A stretch of 64,000 nucleotides of DNA from Sphingomonas sp. IC081. GTDB lineage: Bacteria > Pseudomonadota > Alphaproteobacteria > Sphingomonadales > Sphingomonadaceae. The stretch spans positions 507,001 to 571,000 of the forward strand of contig NZ_CP029761.1 of NCBI RefSeq assembly GCF_006874585.1, given 5' to 3'. The notes under the pieces were generated by a model, which was not told the origin of the DNA, ran no database searches, and saw only the letters and a list, made by a program, of their open reading frames with translations. The translations under genes were made by a program, and so were the position numbers. Position 1 is the stretch's first letter. The number at the start of each line of letters is the position of its first letter. Positions 34,604 through 42,992 of this stretch are shown here, one piece after another.

Positions 34604-35731
34604 TCAGGTCGACGCCGCCTTGATCAGGAGCTCGAGATCGGCCTCATCGTGATAGATCGAGAACCCGATGCGGAGCAGGTCCCCTCGTGCGTCCACATCA
34701 ACGCCCTTCTCGGCAAGTTTGCTGCGCACCTCTTCGGCATGGATTCCGCGATAAGCAAGGAACCTGGCACCCGGTTCGTGGCCAAATCGGCTGACCAGTT
34801 CCAGACCGGGAAGCCGCACGTCCTGCAAAAATCTGTTCTGCAGCGCATGCGCGTGCGCCGCCATCAAGGCCGTATCCAGCCCTTCGGCATCCAGCAGCCG
34901 CCGCACCGCATTGAACCGATAGAGACCGCTGGGATCAAACGTGCTGCCCATGAAACGGCGAGCATCCTTGGGATACCATACTTCGCCAGGGAGTTGAGAG
35001 GCGTCTTCGGCAGTCTGGGCGAACCATCCGGTGATGCCGGGTTTCGGTGCAAACCCGGGCGGTGCGTGCAGGATGCCCACGCCTTCCCCCGCCATCGCGT
35101 ATTTGTATCCGCCGGCGATGTAGAAAGCGCGTTCGGCAATCCCGGACAGATCGGTCGGCAACGCCATGAAACCGTGATAGCCGTCAATCACAACCCATGG
35201 ACCTTCCGGACGCCCAAGCCGGGCGATGCTGCGCCAATCGGATTCCAGGCCGCTGTTGTAGAGGATCTGGCTGACATGGATCAGATCGAAGTCGCCTTTC
35301 GCGACGATGCCCTCGATTTCCGCAGGCTTCGCGATCGTGAGCGTCACTTCTCCGGTTTCCTCCCATCGGCGCAACTGGCGCATGGCGCTGAGGAATTCGC
35401 TGTCGCTGGTGAGCACACGCACCGGTCGGCGCGGCATGGCAGAGACGATCCTGACGAGGAAATCATGGGCGTTACCCGCAAAGCTGATTGTTCCGGGATC
35501 GGGCAGGTTCAGTTCGTTCGCCACATGGCGCCGGGCTTCTTCCCATACTGGTCCAAGCACATGGTCCCATTTCCGTCCCGCCAGGGCGCTCGCGTCATGC
35601 CAGGCGGCTATTTGTGCTTCCAGCGTCACGTCAGGCCACAAATGGTGGCCATGTGCCATAAACGATACGCGCGGCGCCTGCGCGGCAAGCGATCGGGAAA
35701 ACAGGTGCTTCCAGTTGCCGGTCGCGGGCAT
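34604..35731 (-). CDS. class V aminotransferase-fold PLP enzyme (possible EgtE-like lyase)
   Basis: The 375-residue protein has the class V PLP fold: a GTISFAGNAHDFLVRI nucleating loop, DFDLIHVSQILYNSG, WVVIDGYHGFMALP (Asp that binds the pyridine nitrogen) and the lysine in AGGYKYAMAGEG. It resembles kynureninase and isopenicillin-N epimerase relatives. In ergothioneine pathways the last step (EgtE) is carried out by such an enzyme, so that role is possible here; other lyase roles fit as well. ATG 35731 leaves 103 bp for promoters facing tag; an upstream ATG at 35836 would share its CATG with the start of tag. Confidence 0.7.
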   Translation of the reverse strand: MPATGNWKHLFSRSLAAQAPRVSFMAHGHHLWPDVTLEAQIAAWHDASALAGRKWDHVLGPVWEEARRHVANELNLPDPGTISFAGNAHDFLVRIVSAMPRRPVRVLTSDSEFLSAMRQLRRWEETGEVTLTIAKPAEIEGIVAKGDFDLIHVSQILYNSGLESDWRSIARLGRPEGPWVVIDGYHGFMALPTDLSGIAERAFYIAGGYKYAMAGEGVGILHAPPGFAPKPGITGWFAQTAEDASQLPGEVWYPKDARRFMGSTFDPSGLYRFNAVRRLLDAEGLDTALMAAHAHALQNRFLQDVRLPGLELVSRFGHEPGARFLAYRGIHAEEVRSKLAEKGVDVDARGDLLRIGFSIYHDEADLELLIKAAST

Positions 35732-35834
35732 GGTCTTGATCCAGGATTGGTCCGCGTGCGCGGGGTGGATACCTTTGCCGGGTGGGTGGGCAAACCGGTG
35801 TCGAATCGACGCGGGCAGGGCAAGGAATAGTCCC

Positions 35835-36539
35835 ATGCGCAAGTTTACGGAAATCCTCGCCATCGCCGTTGGGCGCAAGGGAAGTATTGAGAGGGTTGAG
35901 GCGTCGATCCCGGCTCCGCTCTCGCCGCAGCACCTGTCTGCAGTACCGGGCGACCGGTGGCTGTCGCAGATGACGCAGAACATCTTTCGTGCCGGATTCA
36001 ACCGGCAGGTCATCAACAGCAAGTGGCCCGCCTTCGAGGAAGCCTTCGCCGGCTTCGATCCCGAACGCTGCGCCAACATGAGTGACGACTGGTTCGACGA
36101 CCTGCTCAGGGATACGCGAATAGTGCGCAACGGCGCGCGCATCCAGTCAGTCCGGCGCAATGCCATCTTCGTGCTGGATACGATCGAACGTCACGGCAGT
36201 TTCGGTGCATTCCTGGCCGGACACGGTCCGCATCAGTTCGCCCAGTTGCTCGAACACCTTCACCGCCGCGGCGATCGGCTTGGCGACAAGACGGCACAAT
36301 ATTTCCTGCGTGAAGCGGGCGTGGACAGCTATGTTCTGTCTGACGACGTTATCCTGCGCCTCTCAATCGAAGGCGTGGCTGACAAGGTGCCGACATCCAC
36401 ACGAGCCCGGCAGGCGATCCAGCAGGCATTCGATGTCTGGCAATCCGAATCCGGCCAGAGTCTTACCTACATCAGCAAAGTGCTGGCGATGAGCGTCGAA
36501 AGTCCGCGCGTGTCGAGGTTTCATCGCACCCCTGCATAG
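35835..36539 (+). CDS. tag: DNA-3-methyladenine glycosylase I
   Basis: The 234-residue protein has the HhH-GPD-like Tag fold: LSQMTQNIFRAGFNRQVINSKWPAFEEAFAGFDPE, DDLLRDTRIVRNGARIQSVRRNA and DKTAQYFLREAGVDSYVLSDDVILR. The catalytic region and flanking helices are complete, but the zinc cysteine pattern of E. coli Tag is not obvious, so it may be a related subfamily. It removes alkylated adenine from DNA. AAGGAA precedes the ATG. Confidence 0.8.
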   Translation: MRKFTEILAIAVGRKGSIERVEASIPAPLSPQHLSAVPGDRWLSQMTQNIFRAGFNRQVINSKWPAFEEAFAGFDPERCANMSDDWFDDLLRDTRIVRNGARIQSVRRNAIFVLDTIERHGSFGAFLAGHGPHQFAQLLEHLHRRGDRLGDKTAQYFLREAGVDSYVLSDDVILRLSIEGVADKVPTSTRARQAIQQAFDVWQSESGQSLTYISKVLAMSVESPRVSRFHRTPA

Positions 36540-36564
36540 GACCTCTTGAAGAAGGAATATTCAA

Positions 36565-37032
36565 TTGGAAAACAGACCGCCGCTTCCGCCGTTCACCCGT
36601 GAAAGCGCTATGCTCAAGGTCCGTCTCGCCGAGGATGGCTGGAATTCGCGCGATCCGGAGGCCGTATCCAGAGCCTACACAGCGGATACGAAATGGCGCA
36701 ACCGTTCGACATTCGTCGACGGGCGCGAGGAGGTCGTACGGTTCCTGACGGAGAAATGGGCGAAAGAGCAAGAATACCGGCTGGTCAAGGAGCTCTGGGC
36801 TTTCACCGAGAACCGCATCGCCGTGCGCTATGCCTATGAATACCATGACGACAGCGGCCAGTGGTACCGTGCTTACGGCAACGAGAACTGGGAGTTCGAG
36901 CCAGACGGGCTGATGAAGAACCGCCACGCCAGCATCAACGATCTGCCGATCGACGAAAGCCAGCGGCTGTTCCGTTGGGAGCAGGGGCGGCGGCCGGACG
37001 ATCATCCATCGCTTTCGGACATGGGGCTGTGA
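36565..37032 (+). CDS. DUF1348 (NTF2/SnoaL-like) protein
   Basis: The 155-residue protein matches the DUF1348 family along its full length: [71 protein letters not shown] and [14 protein letters not shown]. The fold is the NTF2-like cone; no enzymatic activity is established. It starts with TTG at 36565 behind GAAGGAA, since no in-frame ATG precedes the homology. The next gene follows after 2 bp. Confidence 0.88.
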   Translation: MENRPPLPPFTRESAMLKVRLAEDGWNSRDPEAVSRAYTADTKWRNRSTFVDGREEVVRFLTEKWAKEQEYRLVKELWAFTENRIAVRYAYEYHDDSGQWYRAYGNENWEFEPDGLMKNRHASINDLPIDESQRLFRWEQGRRPDDHPSLSDMGL

Positions 37033-37034
37033 CG

Positions 37035-37955
37035 ATGAATGAAGGGGCATTCCATGAGGGCGAGGTGCGCCTCCAGACATTGACGGGAGAGCGTTCCACG
37101 GGCCTGAAGAACGAGCGGTTCATCAGCGATCATCTTCCTGCGAATGCCGGTGCCTACATGGCCGAACAGCGGATGGTGAATATCGCCATGAGTGACGATC
37201 GGGGCCGCGTCTGGTCGTTCATCGTCGCGTCCGCCCGGCCGTTTCTCGTAGTTGAACATCCATGGCGCCTTGCGGCATGCTTGACCCATGCCCATGTCCC
37301 GGAACTGCTGCGGGAACTGCTGGACGCCTGCCCGAAGCCGCGTCCGATTGGTATGGTGGTGATCGACCCTGCTCGGGGCCGCCGGTTCCGAGTCAACGGC
37401 CTGCTGGAACAGGCGCGCGATGGCAACCTTGCCATCGCCGTGCAGCAGACGTGCCCCAATTGTCCCAAATATATCCAGAAACGGGTGCCCGGCGGAGCGC
37501 CAGGCGCCTATATTTCCACCGTGCACGAGGCTGGAACCCTGCTTTCAGCGCCGGTTCGCGAACTGATCGAACGCGCCGATACGCTTTTTACCGCAAGCAG
37601 GGCCGCAGATGATGCGCATGACGCCAGCCATCGGGGCGGCAATCCCGGGTTCGTCGCGGTCGAGGGCAACCGGCTGACGATCCCCGACTATATCGGCAAT
37701 TCGATGTTCATGACGCTGGGCAACTTCCTGCTCGAACCGGCGGGCGGCCTGACGGTCGTCGATTTCGATGGCGGAAGGCAACTTAACCTGACGGGGCGTG
37801 CGACAATTGAGTTTGCCGACACCCGGGCGCATGACGGGACAGGCGGTCGTTTCTGGACTTTCGATGTGGAGGAATGGAACCTCGAACCATTCCAGCCCGA
37901 TCCGGCGTGGGTGCTGGAAGGCTATTCGCGTTTCAATCCGCCAGTGGGTCAGTGA
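37035..37955 (+). CDS. pyridoxamine 5'-phosphate oxidase-fold protein
   Basis: The 306-residue protein has two split-barrel halves of the PNPOx type (FVAVEGNRLTIPDYIGNSMFMTLGNFLLEPAGGLTVVDFDGGRQLNLTGRATIEF). The MFMTLGNFL run is the usual flavin-binding strand. It also has a CPNCPKYIQKR pair that may bind metal. Members reduce diverse compounds with FMN or F420; substrate is unknown. It lies between DUF1348 and EamA genes, forming a three-gene set after tag. Confidence 0.8.
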   Translation: MNEGAFHEGEVRLQTLTGERSTGLKNERFISDHLPANAGAYMAEQRMVNIAMSDDRGRVWSFIVASARPFLVVEHPWRLAACLTHAHVPELLRELLDACPKPRPIGMVVIDPARGRRFRVNGLLEQARDGNLAIAVQQTCPNCPKYIQKRVPGGAPGAYISTVHEAGTLLSAPVRELIERADTLFTASRAADDAHDASHRGGNPGFVAVEGNRLTIPDYIGNSMFMTLGNFLLEPAGGLTVVDFDGGRQLNLTGRATIEFADTRAHDGTGGRFWTFDVEEWNLEPFQPDPAWVLEGYSRFNPPVGQ

Positions 37956-37995
37956 ATTCGAGAGTTCGCTGCCCCGGCTGACAGGAGCCCCCCGC

Positions 37996-38880
37996 TTGCC
38001 CCGATCCTCGCCTTTCGGTCTTGTTCTCGCAATCATGGCCGCCATGCTGCTGACACCGGATACCTTGCTGGTCCGTCTGTCGGGCATGGACGGATATCCC
38101 CTCATCGCCTGGCGCGGTATTGGTGTGGCCACGATGCTGCTGGGGCTCTGGGCATTCCAGGGCTTGCCGGAACGGGCCAGTCTCAAGAGCCGCGCGGCGC
38201 TGATACTTGTTACCTGTCACGCGCTGAACGGAATTTTGTTCATTGCCGCGTTGTCGGTAGCACCTGTGGCCATCGTGCTGTTCGCGGTGGCAACGGTCCC
38301 GGTGTTTTCCGCGATCTTCGGCTGGATAGGCGGTGAAGCTGTGCCGCGGATCACCTGGGCGGTCATCGCTGCGGTATTGAGTGGCATCGCCGTCGCGGTG
38401 TTTGGCAGCAGCGATGGCGGCCTTGTACTGGACATTCCGGTGCTGCTGGGGGCGCTGGCCGGGTTGGGCTCGGCCGCGGTGCTGGCGCTGTCCTTTGTGG
38501 TCATCCGCAAATGTGACAAGATGCCGATCGAAGCGGTGGTCGGGCTTGGATCGCTGCTGGCGGCACTGTTTGGTATCGTCGCTGTCGGTGGGGCCGGTAC
38601 ATTTTCGGCCGGGGACCAGCTTTGGCCGATCGTGGTGTCGGGCTTCATCATTTTGCCGACATCGTTCATGCTGCTCAATGTGGCATCGCGGCATACGCCC
38701 GCAGCCAACGTCAGCCTGCTGTTGCTGCTCGAAACCGTTTTGGGTCCGGTCTGGGTATGGGCGGTTATCGGAGAGGCAATGACATTGCCGATGATTGTCG
38801 GCGGAACGGTAGTGATCGCCAGTCTGCTGCTCTACATTGTCGCTAGTGCACGAATGCTGCCCTCCGACACCTTGCACTGA
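37996..38880 (+). CDS. EamA/DMT superfamily exporter
   Basis: The 294-residue protein has ten hydrophobic helices in two EamA repeats (PLIAWRGIGVATMLLGL to GSSDGG, and VLALSFVVIRKCDKMP to LLLYIVASAR). Such carriers export amino acids, nucleotides or other metabolites. There is no ATG near the start; TTG 37996 with AGGAG 9 bp upstream begins the first helix. It ends the island just before the IS3 copy. Confidence 0.82.
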   Translation: MPRSSPFGLVLAIMAAMLLTPDTLLVRLSGMDGYPLIAWRGIGVATMLLGLWAFQGLPERASLKSRAALILVTCHALNGILFIAALSVAPVAIVLFAVATVPVFSAIFGWIGGEAVPRITWAVIAAVLSGIAVAVFGSSDGGLVLDIPVLLGALAGLGSAAVLALSFVVIRKCDKMPIEAVVGLGSLLAALFGIVAVGGAGTFSAGDQLWPIVVSGFIILPTSFMLLNVASRHTPAANVSLLLLLETVLGPVWVWAVIGEAMTLPMIVGGTVVIASLLLYIVASARMLPSDTLH

Positions 38881-39043
38881 CAGGGGGCAAGCGAAGCCGG
38901 AACCAATGGCTTGGGGTCTCCTTGCGCGATGCCGGCCTGTGCCATGAGGCAAGGATGACATCGCGCGAGTGTCCGTCGTCAGAACATTTGGCGCAGGTCG
39001 CGGCGTAGATTAGCGGAGTGCGGGCCTCGTCTGGGGGTTGATG

Positions 39044-40024
39044 TTAGGCGGCGATCTTGCAGTGTTGCAAGCGCCGATATTCGATGGTCTGTCGTTTGAT
39101 CCTTTCCCGCTGTTTGATGATGGCTGGTGCCCTGCCGAAGTAGGCGTCGGCGGGCGTCACGTTGCCGAGGCTCTCGTGGTAGCGCTGGTGGTTGTAGTAC
39201 TCGACGAAGGCCTCGATCTGGGCCTCAAGGTCACCGGGCAGGAAGTAATTTTCCAGCAGGATGCGGTTTTTCAGGGTCTGGTGCTAGCGTTCGATCTTGC
39301 CCTGGGTTTGGGGGTGACACGGGGCGCCGCGCACGTGGCTCATCTTGTTGGCCTCGATGTATTCGGCCAGTTCGCCGGCGATGTAGCTGGGCCCATTGTC
39401 GCTGAGCAGTCTTGGCTTGTGCAGCACTGTGGCGCTGTCGCAGCCCGAGGCCTTGAGCGCGAGGTCCAGCGTGTCGGTGACGTCCTCGGCCCGCATGTTG
39501 GTGCACAACTTCCATGCGATGATATAGCGCGAGTAATCATCAAGCACGGTGGAGAGGTACATCCAACCCCAGCCGATGATCTTGAAGTAGGTAAAGTCGG
39601 TCTGCCACATTTCGTTCGGCCGGGTGGTCCTGGTGTGGAACTGGTCGGCGGCCTTGATCACGACGTAGGCCGGGCTGGTGATCAGATCATGGGCCTTGAG
39701 CAGGCGGTAAACCGTGGCTTCAGATACAAAATATTGGCGTTCATCGGCGAAGCGCACGGCCAGTTCGCGCGGGCTGAGCTCGGACTGTTCCAGGGCCATC
39801 TCGATGATCTGGTCCTGGATGTCCGCCGGGATACGGTTCCACACCCGGCTCGGTGCCGATGGCCGATCCTCCAGCGTTTCTGGTCCGCCCTCAAGGTAGC
39901 GGTCGTACCAGCGGTAGAAGGTCCGTCGGGCGATGCCGAGTTGGTCCAGTGTGCGTTTGGCGGGCAGGTGTGACTGCTCGACGATCCTGATGATCTCGAG
40001 CTTCTCGGATGCGGGGTACCTCAT
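39044..40024 (-). pseudogene. IS3 orfB transposase with an in-frame stop (copy 1)
   Basis: The reading frame starts at ATG 40024, overlapping the orfA stop by 4 bp, and shows the DDE integrase core (EMWQTDFTYFKIIG, LSDNGPSYIAGELAEY). At 39284-39286 the codon that is TGG in the intact copy (in KIERWHQTLK) is TAG. The frame then continues with family sequence (the segment matching NRILLENYFLPGDLE) to TAA at 39044-39046. The stop lies about 250 codons in, before the end of the catalytic domain. Confidence 0.92.
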
Positions 40025-40407
40025 GCGTCGTCGTCCCCATCCGCAACGATGCTTTTTTTCAGCAGGCGGTTCTCGAGCGTCAGGTCGGCAACACATTCCT
40101 TCAGGGCGCGGGCTTCGCGGCGCAGGTCCTGCACCTCACCGGTGGTCGCAGCGCGGGCTGTATCGCCGGCGAGGCGGCGCTTGCCCGCTTCCATGAACTC
40201 TTTGGACCAGGTGTAATACAGGCTCTGGGCGATGCCTTCCTTGCGGCACAGCTCGGCAATGCTGTCCTCGCCGCGCAGGCCCTCCAGCACGATGCGGATT
40301 TTGTCTTCGGCCGAGAAATGCCGCCGGGTTGCACGCCGGATGTCCTTCACCACCCGCTCCGCGGAGGCCTTGGCTGGCGATTTTTTCGAGGAGGATTGGG
40401 GCTTCAT
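40021..40407 (-). CDS. IS3 orfA (helix-turn-helix and leucine zipper), copy 1
   Basis: The 128-residue protein has a RHFSAEDKIRIVLEGLRGED helix-turn-helix and a C-terminal zipper (VQDLRREARALKECVADLTLENRLLKKS). The slippery run CTGAAAAAAAGC near 40050 would allow -1 frameshift into orfB, the usual way to make OrfAB. ATG 40407 is equivalent to the start in copy 2; the longer frame to 40440 extends into the non-coding end. Confidence 0.88.
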   Translation of the reverse strand: MKPQSSSKKSPAKASAERVVKDIRRATRRHFSAEDKIRIVLEGLRGEDSIAELCRKEGIAQSLYYTWSKEFMEAGKRRLAGDTARAATTGEVQDLRREARALKECVADLTLENRLLKKSIVADGDDDA

Positions 40408-40492
40408 CTGCGTTCCTTCGTCACTACGACGAAGCCCCAATCCTCCTTAACTCACAACCTCAAATCTGTGCCATTGGTGCTGACGGCGGACA

Positions 40493-40830
40493 AGCTCTTC
40501 CATCGAGCCGCGCCTTGCCGTCGAGCAGGACGGGCAGATAATGATCATCGCATCCGGAATTGGCATTTGGCCACCTCTGCCGCTGAGATGGGACCGCCGA
40601 ACTCAAATATAAGTCGCAGGGCTGACGACTTTGAGAATGCCGATTCGTGCCAGCCTTGGAAAGTGAGCTTGAGCTGGGCCGCAAGGCAACCCGCGGAACG
40701 GCCATTTTGCAGCTTTCGCTCACAAAATCAATTTCAAGGAGCCTGCTACCTAGAGAGCTACCTAGCGCAATTCCGTCACGCGGCAGGTCTCTGCTGTCGC
40801 GCTGTAAGCATATGCTTTATAAGGAGAAAG
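40493..40830. other. intergenic segment between IS3 copy 1 and the tRNA-Lys remnant
   Basis: I see no gene of believable length or codon use in these 338 bp. A short minus-strand frame next to the IS border starts MIIICPSCST, like the N-terminus of MJ0042-type zinc-ribbon proteins, but it ends at the element after about twenty residues, so it is at best a stub. Confidence 0.4.
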
Positions 40831-40875
40831 TGGTGGACGCACTAGGGCTCGAACCTAGGACCCGCTGATTAAGAG
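40831..40875 (-). other. tRNA-Lys(CTT) 3' half left as an attachment site
   Basis: Read on the minus strand these 45 bases give the anticodon loop CTCTTAA with anticodon CTT, the 3' anticodon stem TCAGC, T-arm CTAGGTTCGAGCCCTAG, acceptor strand TGCGTCC, A and an encoded CCA. The 5' half is missing: bases beyond 40875 do not pair. A 3' tRNA half ending in CCA is the classic core of attL/attR for tyrosine-recombinase islands. Confidence 0.85.
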
Positions 40876-41037
40876 ACAGATCGCGATTTTTTGCATGGTT
40901 GATGGCACAGCCTCGGATTGAGGCGCCTCGTCCGAGACGATGCGGATGCGTCCAATTTTTTTGGGGGCAGAGCAGGGGGCACACTTAGTAAATTTCGTAT
41001 GTGCATGCGAGCATTTTCAGGCTTCTACGGGCCATAT

Positions 41038-41060
41038 TCGAATCCCACCCTCTCCGCCAC
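41038..41060 (+). other. tRNA-Ser 3' end left as an attachment site
   Basis: These bases give TTCGAATCCCACC, the T-loop and 3' T-stem of a serine tRNA, then the acceptor end TCTCCG, discriminator and CCA. Upstream bases do not form the rest of a tRNA. An integrase gene starts 167 bp downstream in the same direction, the usual layout of att site then int. A terminator follows at 41084. Confidence 0.75.
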
Positions 41061-41083
41061 CGACCCCTCCAAGGGGGTCCGCA

Positions 41084-41109
41084 AACGTCCACTCGGATTG
41101 ACGTTTTTC
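41084..41109 (+). terminator. rho-independent terminator after the tRNA-Ser remnant
   Basis: AAACGTC at 41084-41090 pairs with GACGTTT at 41101-41107 around a 10-base loop, and the stem runs into TTTTT (41105-41109). A shorter hairpin (GACCCC with GGGGTC, 41063-41080) lies just before it. This is probably the native terminator of the tRNA gene carried along with the att site. Confidence 0.7.
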
Positions 41110-41226
41110 CTCTGAAATCTGACACTTAACGGGCTCACACGGCCACAGTCGTCCATACGCCTCCAACCATGGCGTGGTCTCGTGTTGTGGTCTCGACGCT
41201 GGAAAAACGTGGTCTCGGAGATGACG

Positions 41227-42552
41227 ATGTTAAGCGACGCAAAAATCCGCGCAATCAAGCCGCGCGACAAGGCTTTCAAGCTCACTGACAGCCATCGGCT
41301 CTATCTGCTGGTGAAGCCGAACGGATCGAAGCTCTGGAAGTGGAATTACACCTACGGCGAGAAGCAGAAGACCATGGCCTTCGGCATCTACCCCATGGTC
41401 ACTCTGGTCGAGGCGCGTGCCAAGCGTGACAAGGCCCGTGCCGAGTTGGAAGAGGGCAAGGATCCCTCGACCGTCAAGAAGCTGCGTATCGAAGCCAATC
41501 TGGAAATCGCGCGCAACACGTTCGAACTGGTGGCGCGTGAATGGTTCGAGAATGCCAGAACGCAATGGGCCAGGGTCCATGCCGACGACATTATAAGAAG
41601 CCTGGAGCGGGACGTATTTCCTACCATCGGCGATCTGCCGATTTCCGAACTCACGCCGCCAAAGGTTCTCGAAGTCCTCAAGGGCATTGAGGAGCGCGGG
41701 GCGGTGGAGACGGCCAAGCGCGTCCGGCAGCGAATCTCTGCGGTCTTCATCCATGCCATCGCAAAGGGCATTGCGGAGAAGGATCCGTCCGAAAAGCTGG
41801 GCGCGGTCCTCAAGCCCATGCGTAAAGGGCGCCAACCGGCCATCACCGATCTGAAGCGCCTGCGAAAAATGATCAATGATGCGGAGGAAGATCATGCCCG
41901 GCCGATCACAAGGCTGGCGTTGCGCTTCCTGGCACTGACTGCTGTCCGGCCCAATGAGATCAGGGGCGCGCAATGGGATGAATTTGAAGATCTCGAAGGG
42001 GATGAACCGCTCTGGCGTATTCCGGCGGCGCGGATGAAGGGCGATCTTGATCGCAAGGAAGAGCTTGGCGGGGATCATCTCGTCCCACTGGCCCGGCAGA
42101 GTGTTGAGGTGCTGAGGGCGCTATGGCCGCTGACCGGCCGGAGCCTTCTACTGTTCCCGAGCAATCGGCATGGGCATAAGCCGATGAGCGCGAATGCCAT
42201 CGGCTATCTGCTCAACCGCGCCGGCTATCATGGTCATCATGTTCCGCATGGCTTCCGCGCTGCGTTCTCGACGATCATGAACGAATGGGTGGAACGGCAC
42301 GGCAAGAAGCATGACCGAAAAATCATCGACCTCATGCTTGCCCATGTCCCCAAGGAGCGGGTCGAGGCAGCCTATAACCGGGCGGCTTATATGGATCGAA
42401 GGCGGGAACTGGCTGTCGCATGGGCCGATATGCTGACTGAGTCTCTGCCGCCACCGACCATATTGATCAGTCGACCGGCCAAGGAGGTCGGGTCGGCATT
42501 TCGTTTCCGGCCGCCAGCCGAATTTTCGGGTGACTTCCGTTTCCCGACTTAA
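41227..42552 (+). CDS. int: P4-type tyrosine recombinase (island integrase)
   Basis: The 441-residue integrase has the N-terminal DUF4102 arm-binding domain (MLSDAKIRAIKPRDKAFKLTDSHRLYLLVKPNGSKLW), a core-binding domain and the catalytic domain with Arg in LTAVRPNEIRG, HxxR in HVPHGFRAAFST, and Tyr in AAYNRAAYMD. It acts at tRNA 3' ends, which fits the tRNA-Ser remnant 167 bp upstream. GGAG lies 6 bp before ATG 41227. It converges with the small DUF2285-like gene; a strong hairpin separates them. Confidence 0.93.
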   Translation: MLSDAKIRAIKPRDKAFKLTDSHRLYLLVKPNGSKLWKWNYTYGEKQKTMAFGIYPMVTLVEARAKRDKARAELEEGKDPSTVKKLRIEANLEIARNTFELVAREWFENARTQWARVHADDIIRSLERDVFPTIGDLPISELTPPKVLEVLKGIEERGAVETAKRVRQRISAVFIHAIAKGIAEKDPSEKLGAVLKPMRKGRQPAITDLKRLRKMINDAEEDHARPITRLALRFLALTAVRPNEIRGAQWDEFEDLEGDEPLWRIPAARMKGDLDRKEELGGDHLVPLARQSVEVLRALWPLTGRSLLLFPSNRHGHKPMSANAIGYLLNRAGYHGHHVPHGFRAAFSTIMNEWVERHGKKHDRKIIDLMLAHVPKERVEAAYNRAAYMDRRRELAVAWADMLTESLPPPTILISRPAKEVGSAFRFRPPAEFSGDFRFPT

Positions 42553-42599
42553 CCGTGCCGGGGGCGGGACTGTTCTCGTCCCTAACGGCCCTTCGATGT

Positions 42600-42637
42600 T
42601 GGAGAGCGCATGATCCTGGTCGCCCATGCGCTCTCCA
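42600..42637. terminator. 13-bp perfect hairpin between int and the converging gene
   Basis: TGGAGAGCGCATG (42600-42612) pairs perfectly with CATGCGCTCTCCA (42625-42637) around 12 bases. It lies 47 bp after the int stop and 24 bp after the end of the minus-strand gene, so it can stop transcription from both sides. No U-run is present. Confidence 0.65.
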
Positions 42638-42661
42638 CCCACTCGGAATGCCTGCTGGCAG

Positions 42662-42958
42662 TTACGGCAGTTCTTTCCTGATGCGGCCCGATGCATCCAG
42701 CGCTTCGTGCATTGCACCATGGCGGTCCGCAGCGACCAGCCGGGCGCGCGCCAGATGCGTTTCCCAGCACCGAAGGCTGCCGTCATGATCGGCATCGGGG
42801 TCGCGATTGAGCACGATACGGGCAACTTCCCGCCAGTCTGCCCCTTCAGCATCGGCGTCCAAAAGACGAAGATATGTGCGGAGCCGAGCTTCGTCATAAG
42901 CCGTCAGAGCTTCTCCGCCGGGCGCTTCATCAGCAATCATGGGCTCGTGCTCGACCAT
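42662..42958 (-). CDS. small island protein, DUF2285/RovC-like
   Basis: The 98-residue protein has the pattern common in sphingomonad and rhizobial islands: LTAYDEARLRTYLRLLDADAEGADWREVARIVLNRDPDADHDGSLRCWETHLARAR. Proteins of this look are annotated as DUF2285 or DNA-binding domain proteins and stand next to integrases and XRE regulators. I am not certain of the exact family name. It is divergent from the XRE gene, with a shared control region of 101 bp. Confidence 0.65.
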   Translation of the reverse strand: MVEHEPMIADEAPGGEALTAYDEARLRTYLRLLDADAEGADWREVARIVLNRDPDADHDGSLRCWETHLARARLVAADRHGAMHEALDASGRIRKELP

Positions 42959-42992
42959 CTCAAACCTTCTGGCGCTGCGCTCGCGAGATAAA

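Larger units (their letters stand above)
38970..40492 (-). mobile_element. IS3 family element, copy 1 (1523 bp, defective)
   Basis: The ends are TGTCCGTCGTCAGAACATT at 38970 and TGTCCGCCGTCAGCACCAAT read inward from 40492. The length equals that of the second copy at 43516-45038, which is in the opposite orientation. There is no 3-4-bp target duplication (flanks GCGAG and AGCTC). orfB has a nonsense codon, so this copy cannot make a full transposase by itself. Confidence 0.9.

Noticed and set aside
34604..36166. Longer PLP enzyme starting at 36166 or 35836
   Set aside because: The first would overlap tag completely; the second shares its CATG with the tag start. ATG 35731 fits the family length.
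40493..40560. Zinc-ribbon protein (MIIICPSCST) beside IS3 copy 1
   Set aside because: Only a few residues fit before the element; too short to support a gene.
40831..40900. A complete tRNA-Lys gene
   Set aside because: Only the 3' half can be drawn; bases beyond 40875 do not supply the 5' anticodon stem, D-arm or acceptor strand.
41182..41226. Integrase start at 41182
   Set aside because: The extra residues lack family similarity; GGAG is well placed for ATG 41227.
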